Source: Prostheceraeus crozeri
Lineage: Eukaryota > Platyhelminthes > Polycladida > Euryleptidae
Assembly (NCBI GenBank): GCA_907163375.1
Contig: CAJQUW010006357.1
Location: forward strand, 1-64,000
Reading direction: 5' to 3'
DNA: 64,000 nucleotides
The position numbers were made by a program, and so were the translations under genes. This document shows positions 53,196 to 64,000 of the stretch, one piece after another. How positions within the stretch are numbered: the stretch's first letter is position 1; each line of letters starts with the position of its first letter. The notes beneath the pieces are model-generated. The model was not told where the DNA came from. It did no database searches and was given only the letters and a program-made list of their open reading frames with translations.

Positions 53196-53961
53196 ATGTC
53201 TTCGAGAGAATTATCATCAGCAGAACTAGAAAAAATTAATAATCATTTAGAAAATATAACAGAGATTTTGGGTTTATCAAAATTTAGTACGACGTTAAAA
53301 ATTATAACAACTACTTCATCACACACTTGTAATTTAGAACCCATTCTACATTTGGAACAAAATAAAAATTATCAAATTGCATTGACTAGTTTCTCTACAT
53401 TTAACACTATTCAAAACGTTATCAAAGATGTGAATGATCAATTTAGATATTCTACTGATAAAGGAAAAACATGGAAAATACTAACTTTTCTTCCTGGTTC
53501 TTACGAAGTTGAATCAATATCAAATGAAATTAAGAGACATTTAGGGATACCATTTAAAGATAAGAAACAATTACATTTTGCAGTTGAACCGGCAGTTAAT
53601 AAATTTTCTCTTACTTTAGACGAAAATCATCAAGTTGATTTTAATCATGATAGATCATTGTCAAAACTATTAGGATTTAATAAACAAACCTATAGTCAAG
53701 GTTATCATTTAGGTGAGAAGATTCCAAAAATAACTGAAATAAATTCAGTTGTTGTATGTACATTGTGACATTATTGAAAAAGGATATATAAATGGTAAAT
53801 TGTCAAATTTAATATTCAGTTTTCCAGCTTTTACTGTACCCATTGGTTATAGATTAAATGTACTTCCACTAACATTAATATATTTCCCTATTACAAGAAA
53901 AACTATTAACAACATTAGCATTAGAATCACTGATGAGAAAGGACAAGAAATAAATTTTTGA
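53196..53961 (+). pseudogene. Penton-like minor capsid protein relic
   Basis: The N-terminal part has LKIITTTSSHTCNLEP and NKNYQIALTSFSTFNTI, the usual opening of Polinton pentons. The middle has KLLGFNKQTYSQGYH, and the C-terminal part VHCDIIEKGYINGKLSN with IYFPITRKTINNISIRITD, the closing jelly-roll wording. The size is close to a simple penton, unlike the long paired versions in Polinton 1. Only a break or so was noticed. Confidence 0.7.
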
Positions 53962-54042
53962 GGTGAAGAGATTATGATAGATCTTTTGGGTAGAGAATTT
54001 TAATTTTCTTCTTCTTAAATAAATAAAAGTTTCTTATTAAAA

Positions 54043-54851
54043 ATGACTGAAGTGCCCCCATTAAATAAAAAAAGCTTAAATTTAATCATCATCCAAATTT
54101 ATGTAATAAAGTTTTGTCAGCTATTTGTGGAAGATCAGGATGTGGAAAAACATATTTATTATCTAAAATTTTAACGACTCCAAATTTTTTTGATTATAAC
54201 AATCTTATAATTTATACAACAACAGCAGAACAACCCGTCTATCAATTTTTAAAATATGGATTTGAAAATAATCTTAAAAAAACAGCAATTGCTTCATTAT
54301 TCAAAGAATATGAAAAATCTGAAGATGAAGAAGAAATAAGTTCGTGGTGTGAAGAAGCAGCAAAAAATATTCAGTTAGTAGAATCCAATAAAAATAAACA
54401 TATAAAAATACAATTAATAGATGATAGTGGTAATACGCAAGATCCCAGTAAACTAGATAAAGCAATGAAACATTGTGTAATTTCTGATGATTGTGTTAAT
54501 GATAGAAATCAGTCAGTTCAGAGAAACTATTTCACAAGAGGTATACATAATAACTGTAGTGTTTTTTATTTGACACAAAGTATGTATTCATTAGATGTAA
54601 GTGTTATTAGAAAGATTGCAAATATATTTATACTATTTGAAATAAATGCAAGAAACTTAAGTGATTTGTTAAGAGATTTATGTGTAAGAAATAAAAAAGA
54701 ATTTAAACAATCGTGTAACAATGCTTGGTCAAAAGATTATGGCTTCATTACAACTAATATTGATAAAAAAATAGATGATAGAGTTATCGAACAATTTGTT
54801 CTTCGACTAGGCTTCGCCTCGAGGAGCTTCGCCCCGACTGAAAGTCGATAG
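54043..54851 (+). pseudogene. Genome packaging ATPase
   Basis: Walker A is ICGRSGCGKTYLLSKIL near 54120, and Walker B is HCVISDDCVNDRNQ near 54475. A later NNCSVFYLTQSMYSLDVSVI stretch fits the sensor region. This is the FtsK/HerA-type motor that packs the genome in related viruses. It is longer than the Polinton 1 ATPase and has clearly different wording. A GC-rich palindromic stretch marks its 3' end. The 5' part appears interrupted about once. Confidence 0.78.
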
Positions 54852-54852
54852 A
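54800..54852. terminator. GC-rich palindromic cassette at the ATPase gene end
   Basis: TCGACTAGGCTTCGCCTCG and the following GAGCTTCGCCCCGACTGAAAGTCGA can pair through the outer TCGACT/AGTCGA arms. It stands out on the very AT-rich background and closes the gene. Confidence 0.45.
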
Positions 54853-54919
54853 AAATATTTTCGCGGAGTGATCGAATAATTTTTTCTTATAAATTTTTTA
54901 ATAATAAAAATTAAAAAAT

Positions 54920-55135
54920 ATGTTGAATGCGTACAAGATAGAACATGTACCAGTTTTAAAAGATTATCGTCATCCTACAAATCCTGTAAAGTCGAAGAAA
55001 GAAGTTAAATTTTATTATTATCGCAGATATATGCAATCTGTCAAAGATTATAAAATAAAACACGGAATAAAAAGTTATGAAAGAGCAAGGAATTTTCCAC
55101 TTTGTTTAAGAAATTTTAGAGTATTTTTAGCATAA
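54920..55135 (+). CDS. Small hypothetical protein
   Basis: A 71-residue protein from ATG at 54920 (MLNAYKIEHVPVLKD). It is basic and tyrosine-rich with KKEVKFYYYRRYMQSVKD. The family is not recognised. It sits between ATPase and polymerase and may continue in sequence downstream. Treated as a possible virion or regulatory protein only by position. Confidence 0.35.
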   Translation: MLNAYKIEHVPVLKDYRHPTNPVKSKKEVKFYYYRRYMQSVKDYKIKHGIKSYERARNFPLCLRNFRVFLA

Positions 55136-55286
55136 AATAACTTATGGTGGTTAATTAATAAAGAACATTTAACAGTTAATGATTTAAAAACATTACACCA
55201 ATTGAATATACCTTTATTTATTTCAGATTTTATAATAAAATCATAATTTCTTTTTGAATAAAAAATCATAGTTTTCTTTAAAAAAT

Positions 55287-58200
55287 ATGAATCGTAAGAT
55301 GACTAAAGGTATGAAACCTATCATTGATGAATTAATAAAAAAACAAATTGTAGAATTTGATGAAGAAATTGCTTCATTAAAGAAACAGAAATGGATTAAA
55401 GAAAAACAGAAACGTAGTATTAAAAAAACAGAAACGTGGAACAAAAGAAATATTAGAAACTCCTATTACTGATATCTTTCTTGATGATAGAATTAAGGAT
55501 GAAGTTGGTGATGATTTATGCAATTTATTTTATCCAAATGAAATTAAATATGAAAATGTATCTTTCATAAATGTAGTAAATGATATGCGGAAACTTTTAG
55601 CAAATGGCAAAATTATTAATTTACTTGGAAAAGTTATTAAAGATCAGGAAAATATAATTCAAAATTTTTACGTAACCTTCTATAATAAAAAATCATTTGA
55701 AACATGGTTTTCCAATCTGGATGAGAAATCAGATAGTCATGAATAGATTTTTACAGGTAATATTAAATATGAAGATTTTGGAATGAAGCTAGTACAAAGA
55801 TCGCATAGAGGTGCAGGCATTAATATGAAATATAGAATCAAAGAATATTTCGGTGAATATTGTTATATTCCTTCTGAAGATTTTTGCTTTATTAAATGTT
55901 ATAATGTTTTACGAGGTTTTAATGAAGAACAAGGAGAAATGATGAAAGAAATGTTTAATAATTTTTTATATAAAGAGAAAGCCACATCTAGAACAGGAGT
56001 AATGTCAAACTGCAAATTTTCTCAGTTCAATAAATTTTTTGGAGAAAGTGTTCAGTATTACAGTCCTTCGAATCGTCATTTAAATCCTAGAGGAATTGAA
56101 ACGTTTCATAATTATGTTTATTACAATTATTTTCACGAAGGTTCAACAATTGGACACTATTGTTTAATTAATAAATCTCATAAATTAAAAGCTATTAGAG
56201 AAATTGAAAATAATTTCAAACCAATATATAAAACAGTTACTGATGAAAATCTAACAACGCGTCCATATAAAATCATAACAAAGAAAAAAATTGACTATAG
56301 TTCAACATATATTTGGGATCTCGAAATTTTTCTTGATCCTGACTGTTCAACAGCTCATCCTATTCCTCATGCTGTAGGAGCTATTAAATTTAATATATTT
56401 ATATGTTGCTTACCGAAACAAAGATTGAAAGAATTAGAAACACGTTTGTTAAGTGATATGATTAAAATTAAACGATCAAAAGATGAAGATGAAATTAAAA
56501 AACTTAAGAGACAAATTAATGAGTATAATAACTTAGCTGAATTAGAATTTAATAAACTTCAAAATTGTGTGAAAATATTTGCGAGAACTGAGGATGATGA
56601 ATGTCCAATTCATCAATTTTTTAAAACTCTTGGAAAATTTAATTATTCGAAAGTAACTTTAATAGCTCATAATTTATCAGGTTTTGATTCCTATTTTCCG
56701 ATAAAAGCTAATTTTAAATTATCTAAACCGCTTCTTAAAACTTCAAGAGGAATATTAACTGCTTCATTACAAAATCCTTATACAACTGAATGTGTTAGTA
56801 GATATATTCAAAAATCTTTTAGATTTGAAAACAATAATAATAATATGAAAAAACCTCCAGGTAAATTAGCACTTCAAACTATTGTAATCAAATGTAGTTA
56901 TCAACATGTAAAAACAAGTCTTTCTAAATGGTGTGAGAATTTTAAAATTCCTACCAATGTGTGTAAATTAAATTATGAAATTGGAGACATAACACATGAA
57001 AATTATAAAGAAAATGAAAATGAATGGAGACCATATTTAGTTAACGATATTCTTTCTTTAGCTTTTTGTATCTACAAATACAATCATGTTATGCAAGATT
57101 TAGTTGGTGAAGATATAACTACAAATTTAACATCCTCCGCTTTAACATTGAACGGTTGGATGAAAAGCGTACAAAATGACAATATAAATATTCATTCTCA
57201 TATAGATTTATGGGCTAGAAATTATATTAGAAAATCTGTTAAAGGTGGAAGAGTGTCAGCAAATATACATATCTCCATTTTGTAACATCTTGTTGCCAAT
57301 ATTAAAACAGTATTTACATGGAAGTAATTTAATAGATTTGATGAAACAGTATCGACATTTAAGAGATATAACTGAAATTTGTAAAAAAATTTCAAATCAA
57401 CTACTTGAACAAAAAAATGAATTTCTAATGGCTTTTGATGCAACATCTCTATATCCATCAGCTATGTATGATGAAAATTCAGAATAGCCTAAATCTGAAT
57501 CAGCTAGAAAATTTCGTCAAGAAAAAGAACGAGAAATAGTATATAAATTTAATACTCAAACATTTAGACCCAAAACTGGAATATTTACAGTTGTGTTTCA
57601 ATATCCGAATGACATGTTTTTTCAACCAGTTCCTATAAAAGATAAAGTTAAAAATCAAAATAATAATTCTCATGAAAAAGTAATCAGGTTTAGAAATGGT
57701 ATATGTTATGATGTATTAACTTCTGTTGACATACAAGAAATTGTTAGATGTGGTGGAAAAATCTTACATATTAATGATGGTATAATTTATGAAAACAATT
57801 ATCAAGTTTCACCATTTCGAAAATATATTGAAAAACTTTTTGATTTGAGAAAAAATATAAAACAGAAGGAAATACTGTAGGTGATGAGTTAACTAAATTA
57901 TTAATGAATTCATTATATGGTAAAACCGTACAAAAAGACATAACCACTAAACATCATTTATGGAATGAAAGTACACTGAAAAAAATTTCACACAAGAATT
58001 AAAAGATTATGAAAAATTAAATGATGAACAATATTTAGCGAAAGTAGAAATGGAAGATGATGAATTTCTTAAAGCTAATATTGTAAAAGATGGAAAGACG
58101 TCATTCATGCCATCACACTTAGGTTCTTTTATTCTTTCCCCTCTAGAAGAATCATGAATAACTTTATTTTAGAAATTAATGGTTTTAAAGAAAAATACAT

Positions 58201-58710
58201 TCATTGTACAGATACTGATTCAATATATATTTCTAATGAGCTCTTCAATAAATTAGATGCTGCTGGATATGTTGGGGGAGAATTGTGTCAAACAAAAAAT
58301 GATTATGGAAATGGTGGAATTATTTTTGCAATGTTTATTGTACCTAAAGTAAAATACTGTATTACTGTAGATGAACAAGGAAGACTTAGTGAAAAGAAAA
58401 CATTTAAAGGATATTCACAAAATAAAGCAAAAATAGAAGATTTTCTTAAATTATATGCGGGTAAAACATTATCGTCTACAGTTAACAAACCATGGAAAAG
58501 ATCTTTAGAAACTGGAATTGATATTCCTGATAAAAATAATGATACTAAAGAAAATTAATTTTCTGGTCAAATAAATATTCTTAAACGTCAAGCACCTGAT
58601 GAAAATGAAATTATGTTACCTTATAACGGAGAAGATCTTCAAGCTGAAATATTTCAAACAATCGTCAGTGAGAGTAATATAAGTGATGATGATGATACGT
58701 GGGAATAATA
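55287..58710 (+). pseudogene. Protein-primed family B DNA polymerase relic
   Basis: The exonuclease part shows YIWDLEIFLDPD, then LIAHNLSGFDSYFPIK and VNDILSLAFCIYKY. The polymerase part shows AFDATSLYPSAMYDE (catalytic aspartate box A), LLMNSLYGKTVQKD and HCTDTDSIYISNE (box C), followed by GYSQNKAKIEDFLKLY. The N-terminal region is charged and helical. The order is right for protein-primed PolB. Compared with Polinton 1 the exonuclease and palm wording are quite different, so this is another lineage. Several breaks are present. Confidence 0.85.
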
Positions 58711-58722
58711 ATATTTTATCTT

Positions 58723-59861
58723 ATGACTACAAATTTTATTACATCTAAAAAATTGATATCTATGATGCCAATTTTACAACGCCATTACCAGATACCGATA
58801 ATATTGCATTAGAGAATAATTTCTTTCCAAGATTATTTACACAAATGCGTTTAGATGTTGCAACTCAAAATATAGAAACAATAAGTGATTCTCCAGGTGT
58901 AGTTGATACAATGCTTAGATAAAAAGTATGAAATCGAAGGTTGGTTTCCTGATACTAATGATGGTATAATTGTTGATGATTTAACTCACGCTGGAGCAGA
59001 TGCAGCAGGAATTGCGAAAGATGTAGAAAATATTGCAAATCATTTGAATATAACAAACAATAGTGCATATAAAGAAAGACGTGAATTTAACAAGAAAAGT
59101 AAACAGACAGTAAATTGTTCATTGTCTCCATTATTCGGATATTTAGATTATGATAAAATATCATGTCAATTAAAATTTAAATTAATAATTCATCGCACAG
59201 CAAATAATGAATTAATCTTTTATGGTAAGACTGGAAAAAAGCATATTTAAAAATTGATAGATTTGAATGGTGGATAAAACATATTACTCCTAGTTTAGAG
59301 GTTGAATTAACTATTGCAAAAATATTAAATACTAACAAACCAATTCCAGAAAATTTTCTAAAGCGTACTGCTTGTTCTGTAACTTTTTCTGAACAAAGAT
59401 TTAACTGGCATTTTACTAGAACTGCGAATACTCCAAGATATGTATTGCTAACTTTTCAAAGCAATAATTCTTTCAGTTTTGATAAGAACAACAATCTTTT
59501 TCATATTAATACAATTCGACGTTTACAAGTTGCTTTAAATCAAACCCGATATCCAATTGATCCATTAAGGTTCGATGATGCCAATAATCAATTTATGGAA
59601 GGATATGATTCTTATCGAAATCTTTGTATAGAATTTGGAGTTGAACCACAATTAACTCCTGGAGATTGGAGACATTTATATCCTGTTTTCTGTTTCGATT
59701 TAAGTGCTCAATCTGAAGATATTATCAAGACTGGTTGTGATGTAACAATTAATATTGAAAAGAAAGATTCCACAACTTCATTGATGGCTTATGGTTTATT
59801 GCTAGAAGATGTAAAATATTCTATTGAAATTCTTAATGGGAAGATGGTTAGGATTGGTTAA
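58723..59861 (+). pseudogene. Major capsid protein relic (double jelly-roll)
   Basis: The start reads DIYDANFTTPLP-type wording, then NNFFPRLFTQMRLDV and SDSPGVVDTMLR, the classic opening of one Polinton capsid family. The middle has SPLFGYLDYDKISCQLKF. The C-terminus has IDPLRFDDANNQFMEGYDSY, LTPGDWRHLYPVFCFDLSAQ and DVTINIEKKDS. These are the positions expected for the two jelly-rolls. A few breaks are present. The gene ends at 59861, directly before a palindromic cassette. Confidence 0.83.
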
Positions 59862-59955
59862 TAACCTGAGGACCTTTGGTCCGATCGGCTAAAGCCTCGG
59901 AACAAGGTTCTATCGGTTAGTAACCTGAGGACCTTTGGTCCGATCGGCTAAAGTC
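59860..59955 (+). terminator. Duplicated palindromic cassette after the capsid gene
   Basis: TAACCTGAGGACCTTTGGTCCGATCGGCTAAAG-type sequence occurs twice in direct orientation (59860-59893 and 59919-59952). Each copy holds GGACCTTTGGTCC (5-bp stem, 3-base loop) and the palindrome CCGATCGG. A diverged third copy is at about 60561-60590. Confidence 0.7.
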
Positions 59956-60073
59956 CAAGACTTCGTTGATACGTTAATTAAAATTTCTGGTAACTTAAAA
60001 TTTGTTCTTAACTTAATTTTTTTCATAACTAGAATAGATTAAAGGATTCTTAGATTAAAATTTTTTATTAAAA

Positions 60074-60190
60074 ATGTCGCAAGCGAAAAGTAATAATAAT
60101 AATAATAAAAATGTTGAATTAAAACTTCGTGACATTCTTGACAAAAATACACCTAAAACTATTACGATCAACAAAAGAAATATTAGATAA
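60074..60190 (+). CDS. Small asparagine-rich peptide
   Basis: A 38-residue frame from ATG at 60074 (MSQAKSNNNNN, then VELKLRDILDKNTPKTITI). It may be the N-terminal part of the following small virion protein, or a separate peptide. Its A-rich start context matches the other starts in this element. Confidence 0.3.
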   Translation: MSQAKSNNNNNKNVELKLRDILDKNTPKTITINKRNIR

Positions 60191-60198
60191 GTAAACCA

Positions 60199-60561
60199 AT
60201 GATAGAGAATATTAAATTACAAGAGGAAAAGAATGGTGGAATTTTCCCATTAATTCCTCTAATAATACGAGGTATGGCAGCAGCAGGAAGTGTTGCAGGT
60301 GGGACAGCTGGTATAGTCCGAGCAGTAAATAAAAATAAATCAGAGAAGGCAGCATTAGAAGAACAAAAACGTCATAATAGAGAGTTGGAGAAAGTTGCTA
60401 GGGGAGAAGGAATAGTAGATAATTTTATTAGTAAATTAAATTGAGTTGATGAAGGAAAACGAGTTCTCAAAAACATTCTACATAATGTTGATGATTTAGG
60501 GGAAATAAAAGAAACTAAAGATGGTTCTGGAATATATCTAAGTCCTAGAATGATTAGGTGA
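60199..60561 (+). pseudogene. Small virion-type protein with a GG site
   Basis: Contains KNGGIFPLIPLIIRGMAAAG then SVAGGTAGIVRAVN: a Gly-Gly site followed by a glycine/alanine-rich hydrophobic segment and a charged helix (EEQKRHNRELEKVARGE). Small proteins of this design are common in animal Polintons and are compared with adenovirus pVI/pX. The later part reads KRVLKNILHNVDDL. A diverged palindromic cassette follows. Confidence 0.55.
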
Positions 60562-60590
60562 TAACCTCAGGACCTTTGCTCCGATTCGTT
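60561..60590 (+). terminator. Third, diverged palindromic cassette
   Basis: TAACCTCAGGACCTTTGCTCCGATTCG resembles the pair after the capsid gene and again follows a coding region. Confidence 0.55.
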
Positions 60591-60672
60591 GACAAACATT
60601 TGTGATAAATATATTGTTGTTATGTTATAAATATATTGTTATTAAATTATAAATATTTTTTTATCTTCAAAA

Positions 60673-61959
60673 ATGTATTCTGCAAATTCTACAAGTTCTA
60701 CAAATTCCGAAAATTTAATTAAATTAAAAATTTCTAATTCAGATTTATTGAATTATCTCTTAAAAGTACATTCTGGCCATCGGCTGCACACCGGAGTTGA
60801 CATACAAAAAATATTAGAAAACTTTCCTGGATTTATTTGGAGTAAATATTCAAAAGAAAAACATCTTCCTGGTCATTCATATACCAGTCCAGGAACTCGA
60901 TTAGATATAAGACTAGATGAGAATAATAATCCAAAACCAGGTGAAGAACCAATAAACAGAGTTGATGCAGCAGCTTATAGACACGATTTAGCTTATCGAA
61001 ATCATGACCTAAGATCTCGTCATGATGCTGATAGGAAAATGATTCAAGAATTAGATAGTATTCAAAATCCTACATTTAGAGAAAAAATTGAAAGAATGTT
61101 TGTTAAGAAAGCTTTACAAGCTAAAATATTGTTCGGTCAGGGTTTAGACAAAACTCATAACTCTGAAACCTACGCGTCCGAAATTCACAAGGAATATAGA
61201 AAGCCGAAATATCTATTGAAGGTAAAAGTGTTTAATAAAGATGATATTTGGAGTGCTGATCTTATTCATATGCCGAATGAAAGAGACTACAATTACGCAT
61301 TGACCGTTATAGATTTGTATGCTAGATACGCTTGGGTGAAGCCATTAAAGGATAAAACTGATTTATGAGTTAAATATGCGTTTGAAGAAATATTCAAGGA
61401 AAGTAATAGAAAGTCAAAAAAATTGTTTGTTGACAAACGATCTGAGTTTTACAATAGAAATGTTAAGCCATTATTTGAAACTGTTTATTCCACAGAAAAT
61501 GCTGGCCAAGCTGCAGTAATAGAAAGGCTTAATAGATCATTAAAAAGTAAATTATTTAAGAAATTTACAGAACAAGGTAATCAGAAATGGTTAAAAATAT
61601 TACCAGGAATTGTAGAAGAGTATAACAATAAGATTCATTCAAGTATTGAAGAAACTCCAAAGAATGCTTCTTACGATCCAGATTTGATAAGAAAGAAGAT
61701 ATTTGAAAATAATAATGAGAATGAAAGTAATGCTAATTTACAAAAGCGTAAATCGAAATTTAAGATTGGTGATAGGGTACGAATATTTAAGTATAAGAAT
61801 AAATTTGAAAAAGGTTTTGTTGGTTATTTGACTAAAGAGATATTTGAAGTTTGTAAAATAAATCAAACTTATCCGATTACATATGAAATCAAAGATTTAG
61901 ATGGTGAAGAAATAAAGGGGAGATTCTATGAGAATGAATTGCAAAAAACTGAGCTTTAG
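60673..61959 (+). CDS. Phospholipase A2-like domain leading into integrase
   Basis: One open frame from ATG at 60673 carries a parvovirus VP1-type PLA2 domain and the start of the integrase core. PLA2 signs: LPGHSYTSPGTRLDIRL (calcium loop, residues 65-81), NRVDAAAYRHDLAYRNHD (catalytic HDLAY at 104-108) and SRHDADRKM. Integrase signs: IWSADLIHM (Asp196), TVIDLYARYAWVKPL, then FVDKRSEFYN, AAVIERLNRSLKSK and an SH3-like FKIGDRVRIFKY with no chromodomain. PLA2 helps parvoviruses leave endosomes; a linked function here is inference. The integrase region appears interrupted about once. The stop overlaps the protease stop on the other strand. Confidence 0.8.
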
Positions 61960-62376
61960 CCATTATTCAATTCTAACATAGTGTCAAGAGATGGCACACC
62001 TTCTTGCAGTTTGTATAAATCGTAAAGACATAACTGACCGCAATAAGTTTCCAGGTTTTTGAATTTGAAATGTATTATAAATTCCATTTCCAAGTATTTC
62101 TTTTACTTCTTTTGTTGGGGGTAGACCGTATGAGTCGAAATAATAATTAGAACCGTTTTTATTTCTTTCCCCCGCAGACCAGTGTACTCCTTTTTGATCT
62201 GACGTGTGGAGATTTGTTACAAAATTCACTTCAGGTACATTTTTGATCAATTGTAACTCGTCTTTCATTAGGACATGAAAATTCTTTATTCCTAATCGAT
62301 TAGCGATTTTCCTTAGATCGAAATTCGTTGTTGTTTGTTTGCCGTATAATTTTAAGAACTCAGTCATGTTAATCAT
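61956..62376 (-). pseudogene. Adenain-type maturation protease
   Basis: From ATG near 62376 (MINMTEFLKLYG). VNFVTNLHTSDQKGVHWSAG gives the catalytic histidine and tryptophan, and YYFDSYGLPP the acidic residue. The final part of the region contains a YCGQLCLYDLYKLQ-type stretch where the catalytic cysteine is expected. It reads leftward and ends tail-to-tail with the integrase gene, overlapping it by a few bases at 61956-61959. In Polinton 1 the protease is on the same strand as the capsid gene. It appears interrupted about once. Confidence 0.75.
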
Positions 62377-63139
62377 TTTATAATAAAAAAAATTTCTCAA
62401 AAGAATTGGCGTGTAGCAGCTACTAAAATTGTGACAGCTCATAGGGGTGAGGCAAATCATAGACAATAGCGCATAATGCGGGTTGTGAAATTACATTCAC
62501 ACTATAAGAACAAAAGAACAAATACAATCTAAACACAATAGACGTATGAGAGAGACAGGATAAATAAATGAATGAATGAACATTTCTCTTCATTTTGGTT
62601 TCCATAACAATCATTCATGCGAAACTATTTTGAATGGGAAAATACACCGACTGTCGAACCATGTCGGCGCTTTTATCGACAACTATGTCGGCACTTTTTA
62701 TCGACAGCCATGACAAAATTCCTGACACATTTCCTGAGACTTTTTCTGGCTCCCACAACAGTTTTGGTGTATTTTTCCATTAGCGTTCAAGGTCATTCTA
62801 TTAAAAGCATACGGGAATTATTCTCATTGAAGACAAACAATTGTTTTAAAGAATGCATGTCATTGTGAATACAATATTCCTGTAACAGACAGGATCGAGA
62901 GAGAGAGAGAAAGAAGTCACGCTGCTCCGTAAAAGTTTAATTGAGTTGTCCAGCCAAACAATGTCATGGCATGATATACATATCATATAATACGGATCAA
63001 CAAAGGCAATGAATAGACATCAGATCACTCAGTCAATTAGCCGCATCACGAGAACAATTGTCAGCGATTGTCAGTTATGTCGATGAGTAAGAAGAAAAAG
63101 ATATCTCAACACGAACAATTCCAATTCCTTGTGTTGCGT
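62377..63139. other. No gene recognised; short repeats
   Basis: A 25-base unit (ATGTCGGCGCTTTTATCGACA) occurs twice at 62661-62710, and a GAGAGA run lies near 62899. No supportable frame. Right subterminal part of Polinton 2. Confidence 0.45.
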
Positions 63140-63671
63140 TTCCTTATCTTTCATATACCTAACTCTATCTTTGTGTTTTTCAATGTCCATCTTTTCAATG
63201 TTCATTTTTTCAATGTCCATTAAAGTAGAACTATGTTCATTTATTAACGAAGGATATATTCTCGTCGTCGTCGAAGTTCCTTCCATTTTTGAGGTTTCTT
63301 CCACTTTTGAGGTTTCCATTTTTTTAATAAATATTTTGAATACAATCTTCTGAAATTCTTGGACTACCCAAATTTTTTGGACTTCGTGAAATTTTTAGAC
63401 TACCTAAATTTTTGGACTGCGTGAAATTTTTAGACTACCTAAATTTTTGGACTACCTAAATTTTCGACCACGTGATATTTTTTGGACTGCGTAAATTTTC
63501 TAAATTTGGAGACTACCTACATTTTTGAAATTTTGATTTTTTCGACTACGTGACATTTGGAGTCTACCTAAATTTTTGAAATTTATAGTCTACGTAAATT
63601 TTATAAATCTCGCAAGGTGTGAAATCCGGTGCGAGCGAAGCGATGCGCCGGATGTCATACCTTATACTACT
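63140..63671 (-). repeat. Right terminal inverted repeat of Polinton 2
   Basis: Reverse complement of 51218-51688, about 60 bases longer because of extra short AT-rich repeats. It includes an inward-facing copy of the 5' end of the membrane coiled-coil gene (63319 leftward), which runs out of the repeat into unrelated sequence. Confidence 0.92.
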
Positions 63672-63677
63672 CACGGG
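63672..63677. repeat. Target site duplication of Polinton 2, right copy (CACGGG)
   Basis: Exact match to 51212-51217. Confidence 0.9.
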
Positions 63678-64000
63678 AGGCGGTCGCTGTCTCGCGCTGG
63701 CTTTCACTGTGAATACTTTCAGCGTCACTAACAATCTCAGCGTGCCTCAATCGCTTTTTTTACATCGTCTTAACCCTCGCCTCAAATGCTTTACGGTCAT
63801 CATACTCTTTCGTCGCATCTCCTCTGATTTTTGTCAATATACTGAAATATTCGCATACTCAACTGGACATATTCACACAGTGTCATATTTCCTTGTTCAG
63901 CTTTACGCCCATATGTCTTCGGCTCCTTTGTGCTCACAGATCTAGATAGGGAATCCTCTCTAAATCTGTGTTTGTGCTACACGCGAGACGATCTCTTACG
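63678..64000. other. No gene recognised
   Basis: Flanking DNA with somewhat higher GC content. The open frame that runs in from 63619 starts inside the inverted repeat and has no family resemblance. Confidence 0.4.

Larger units (their letters stand above)
51218..63671. mobile_element. Polinton 2 (Maverick), AT-rich and decayed
   Basis: A 12.5-kb element with inverted ends starting AGTAGTATA and a perfect 6-bp duplication. Gene order on the plus strand: membrane coiled-coil protein, coiled-coil protein, penton-like protein, ATPase, small protein, PolB, major capsid protein, small virion proteins, PLA2-integrase. The protease is on the minus strand at the right. It carries roughly ten or more breaks, so it is inactive by itself, yet the intact duplication argues for a moderate age. 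It is not a copy of Polinton 1: the order, base composition and proteins differ. Confidence 0.93.

Noticed and set aside
62617-62868. 83-residue plus-strand frame near the right end of Polinton 2
   Set aside because: Its first half is made of a 25-base repeat, and nothing resembles a known protein.

Overview
This is animal nuclear DNA, AT-rich and gene-poor, made mostly of mobile elements. The only host gene I can support is the last coding exon of cytochrome c oxidase subunit 4 on the minus strand (2064-2503). Its wording (NRDVVGFG near the start, YRASFSQTFAEMKAP in the middle) is closest to arthropod COX4 as I know the family, so an arthropod or close relative is likely but not proven.

Layout. 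1-11.8 kb: the COX4 exon, a diverged direct repeat near 4.6-5.0 kb and a Penelope-like relic at 8.85-9.9 kb. 11809-16784: a Ty3/gypsy LTR retrotransposon on the minus strand with near-identical LTRs and a 5-bp target duplication (GTTGT). 18.4-25.3 kb: a second, folded-back Penelope-like fragment with tandem repeats, a dead Tc1-type transposase, and a decayed LINE. 25717-49054: Polinton 1, about 23.3 kb, with long inverted repeats starting AGTAGTA and a 6-bp target duplication (CATGTT/CATGGT). 49.8-50.4 kb: a 560-bp fold-back element. 51218-63671: Polinton 2, about 12.5 kb, very AT-rich, again AGTAGTA-ended, with a perfect 6-bp duplication (CACGGG).

Polinton 1 looks nearly whole, with only about three breaks. 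It carries the standard set: protein-primed DNA polymerase, integrase with a chromodomain, packaging ATPase, adenain-type protease, major capsid protein and penton-like proteins (two, in tandem). It also carries cargo I do not regard as standard: a TBP-like protein with the YEPELFP signature, a short paralogue of that protein's N-terminal domain, a DEDDh-type exonuclease candidate, a free-standing copy of the polymerase's N-terminal domain, two RING-like proteins, and a C2H2 zinc-finger gene beside the polymerase. Its genes sit behind CCAAT/TATA promoters and many end on AATAAA signals, so an element-encoded TBP-like factor acting on those promoters is a testable idea.

Polinton 2 is more decayed (roughly ten or more breaks) and has a different gene order: membrane/coiled-coil proteins, penton-like protein, ATPase, polymerase, major capsid protein, a small virion-type protein, a parvovirus-type phospholipase A2 domain leading in the same open frame into the integrase, and a protease on the opposite strand. 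GC-rich palindromic cassettes mark several gene ends. No tRNA, rRNA or CRISPR array was recognised.
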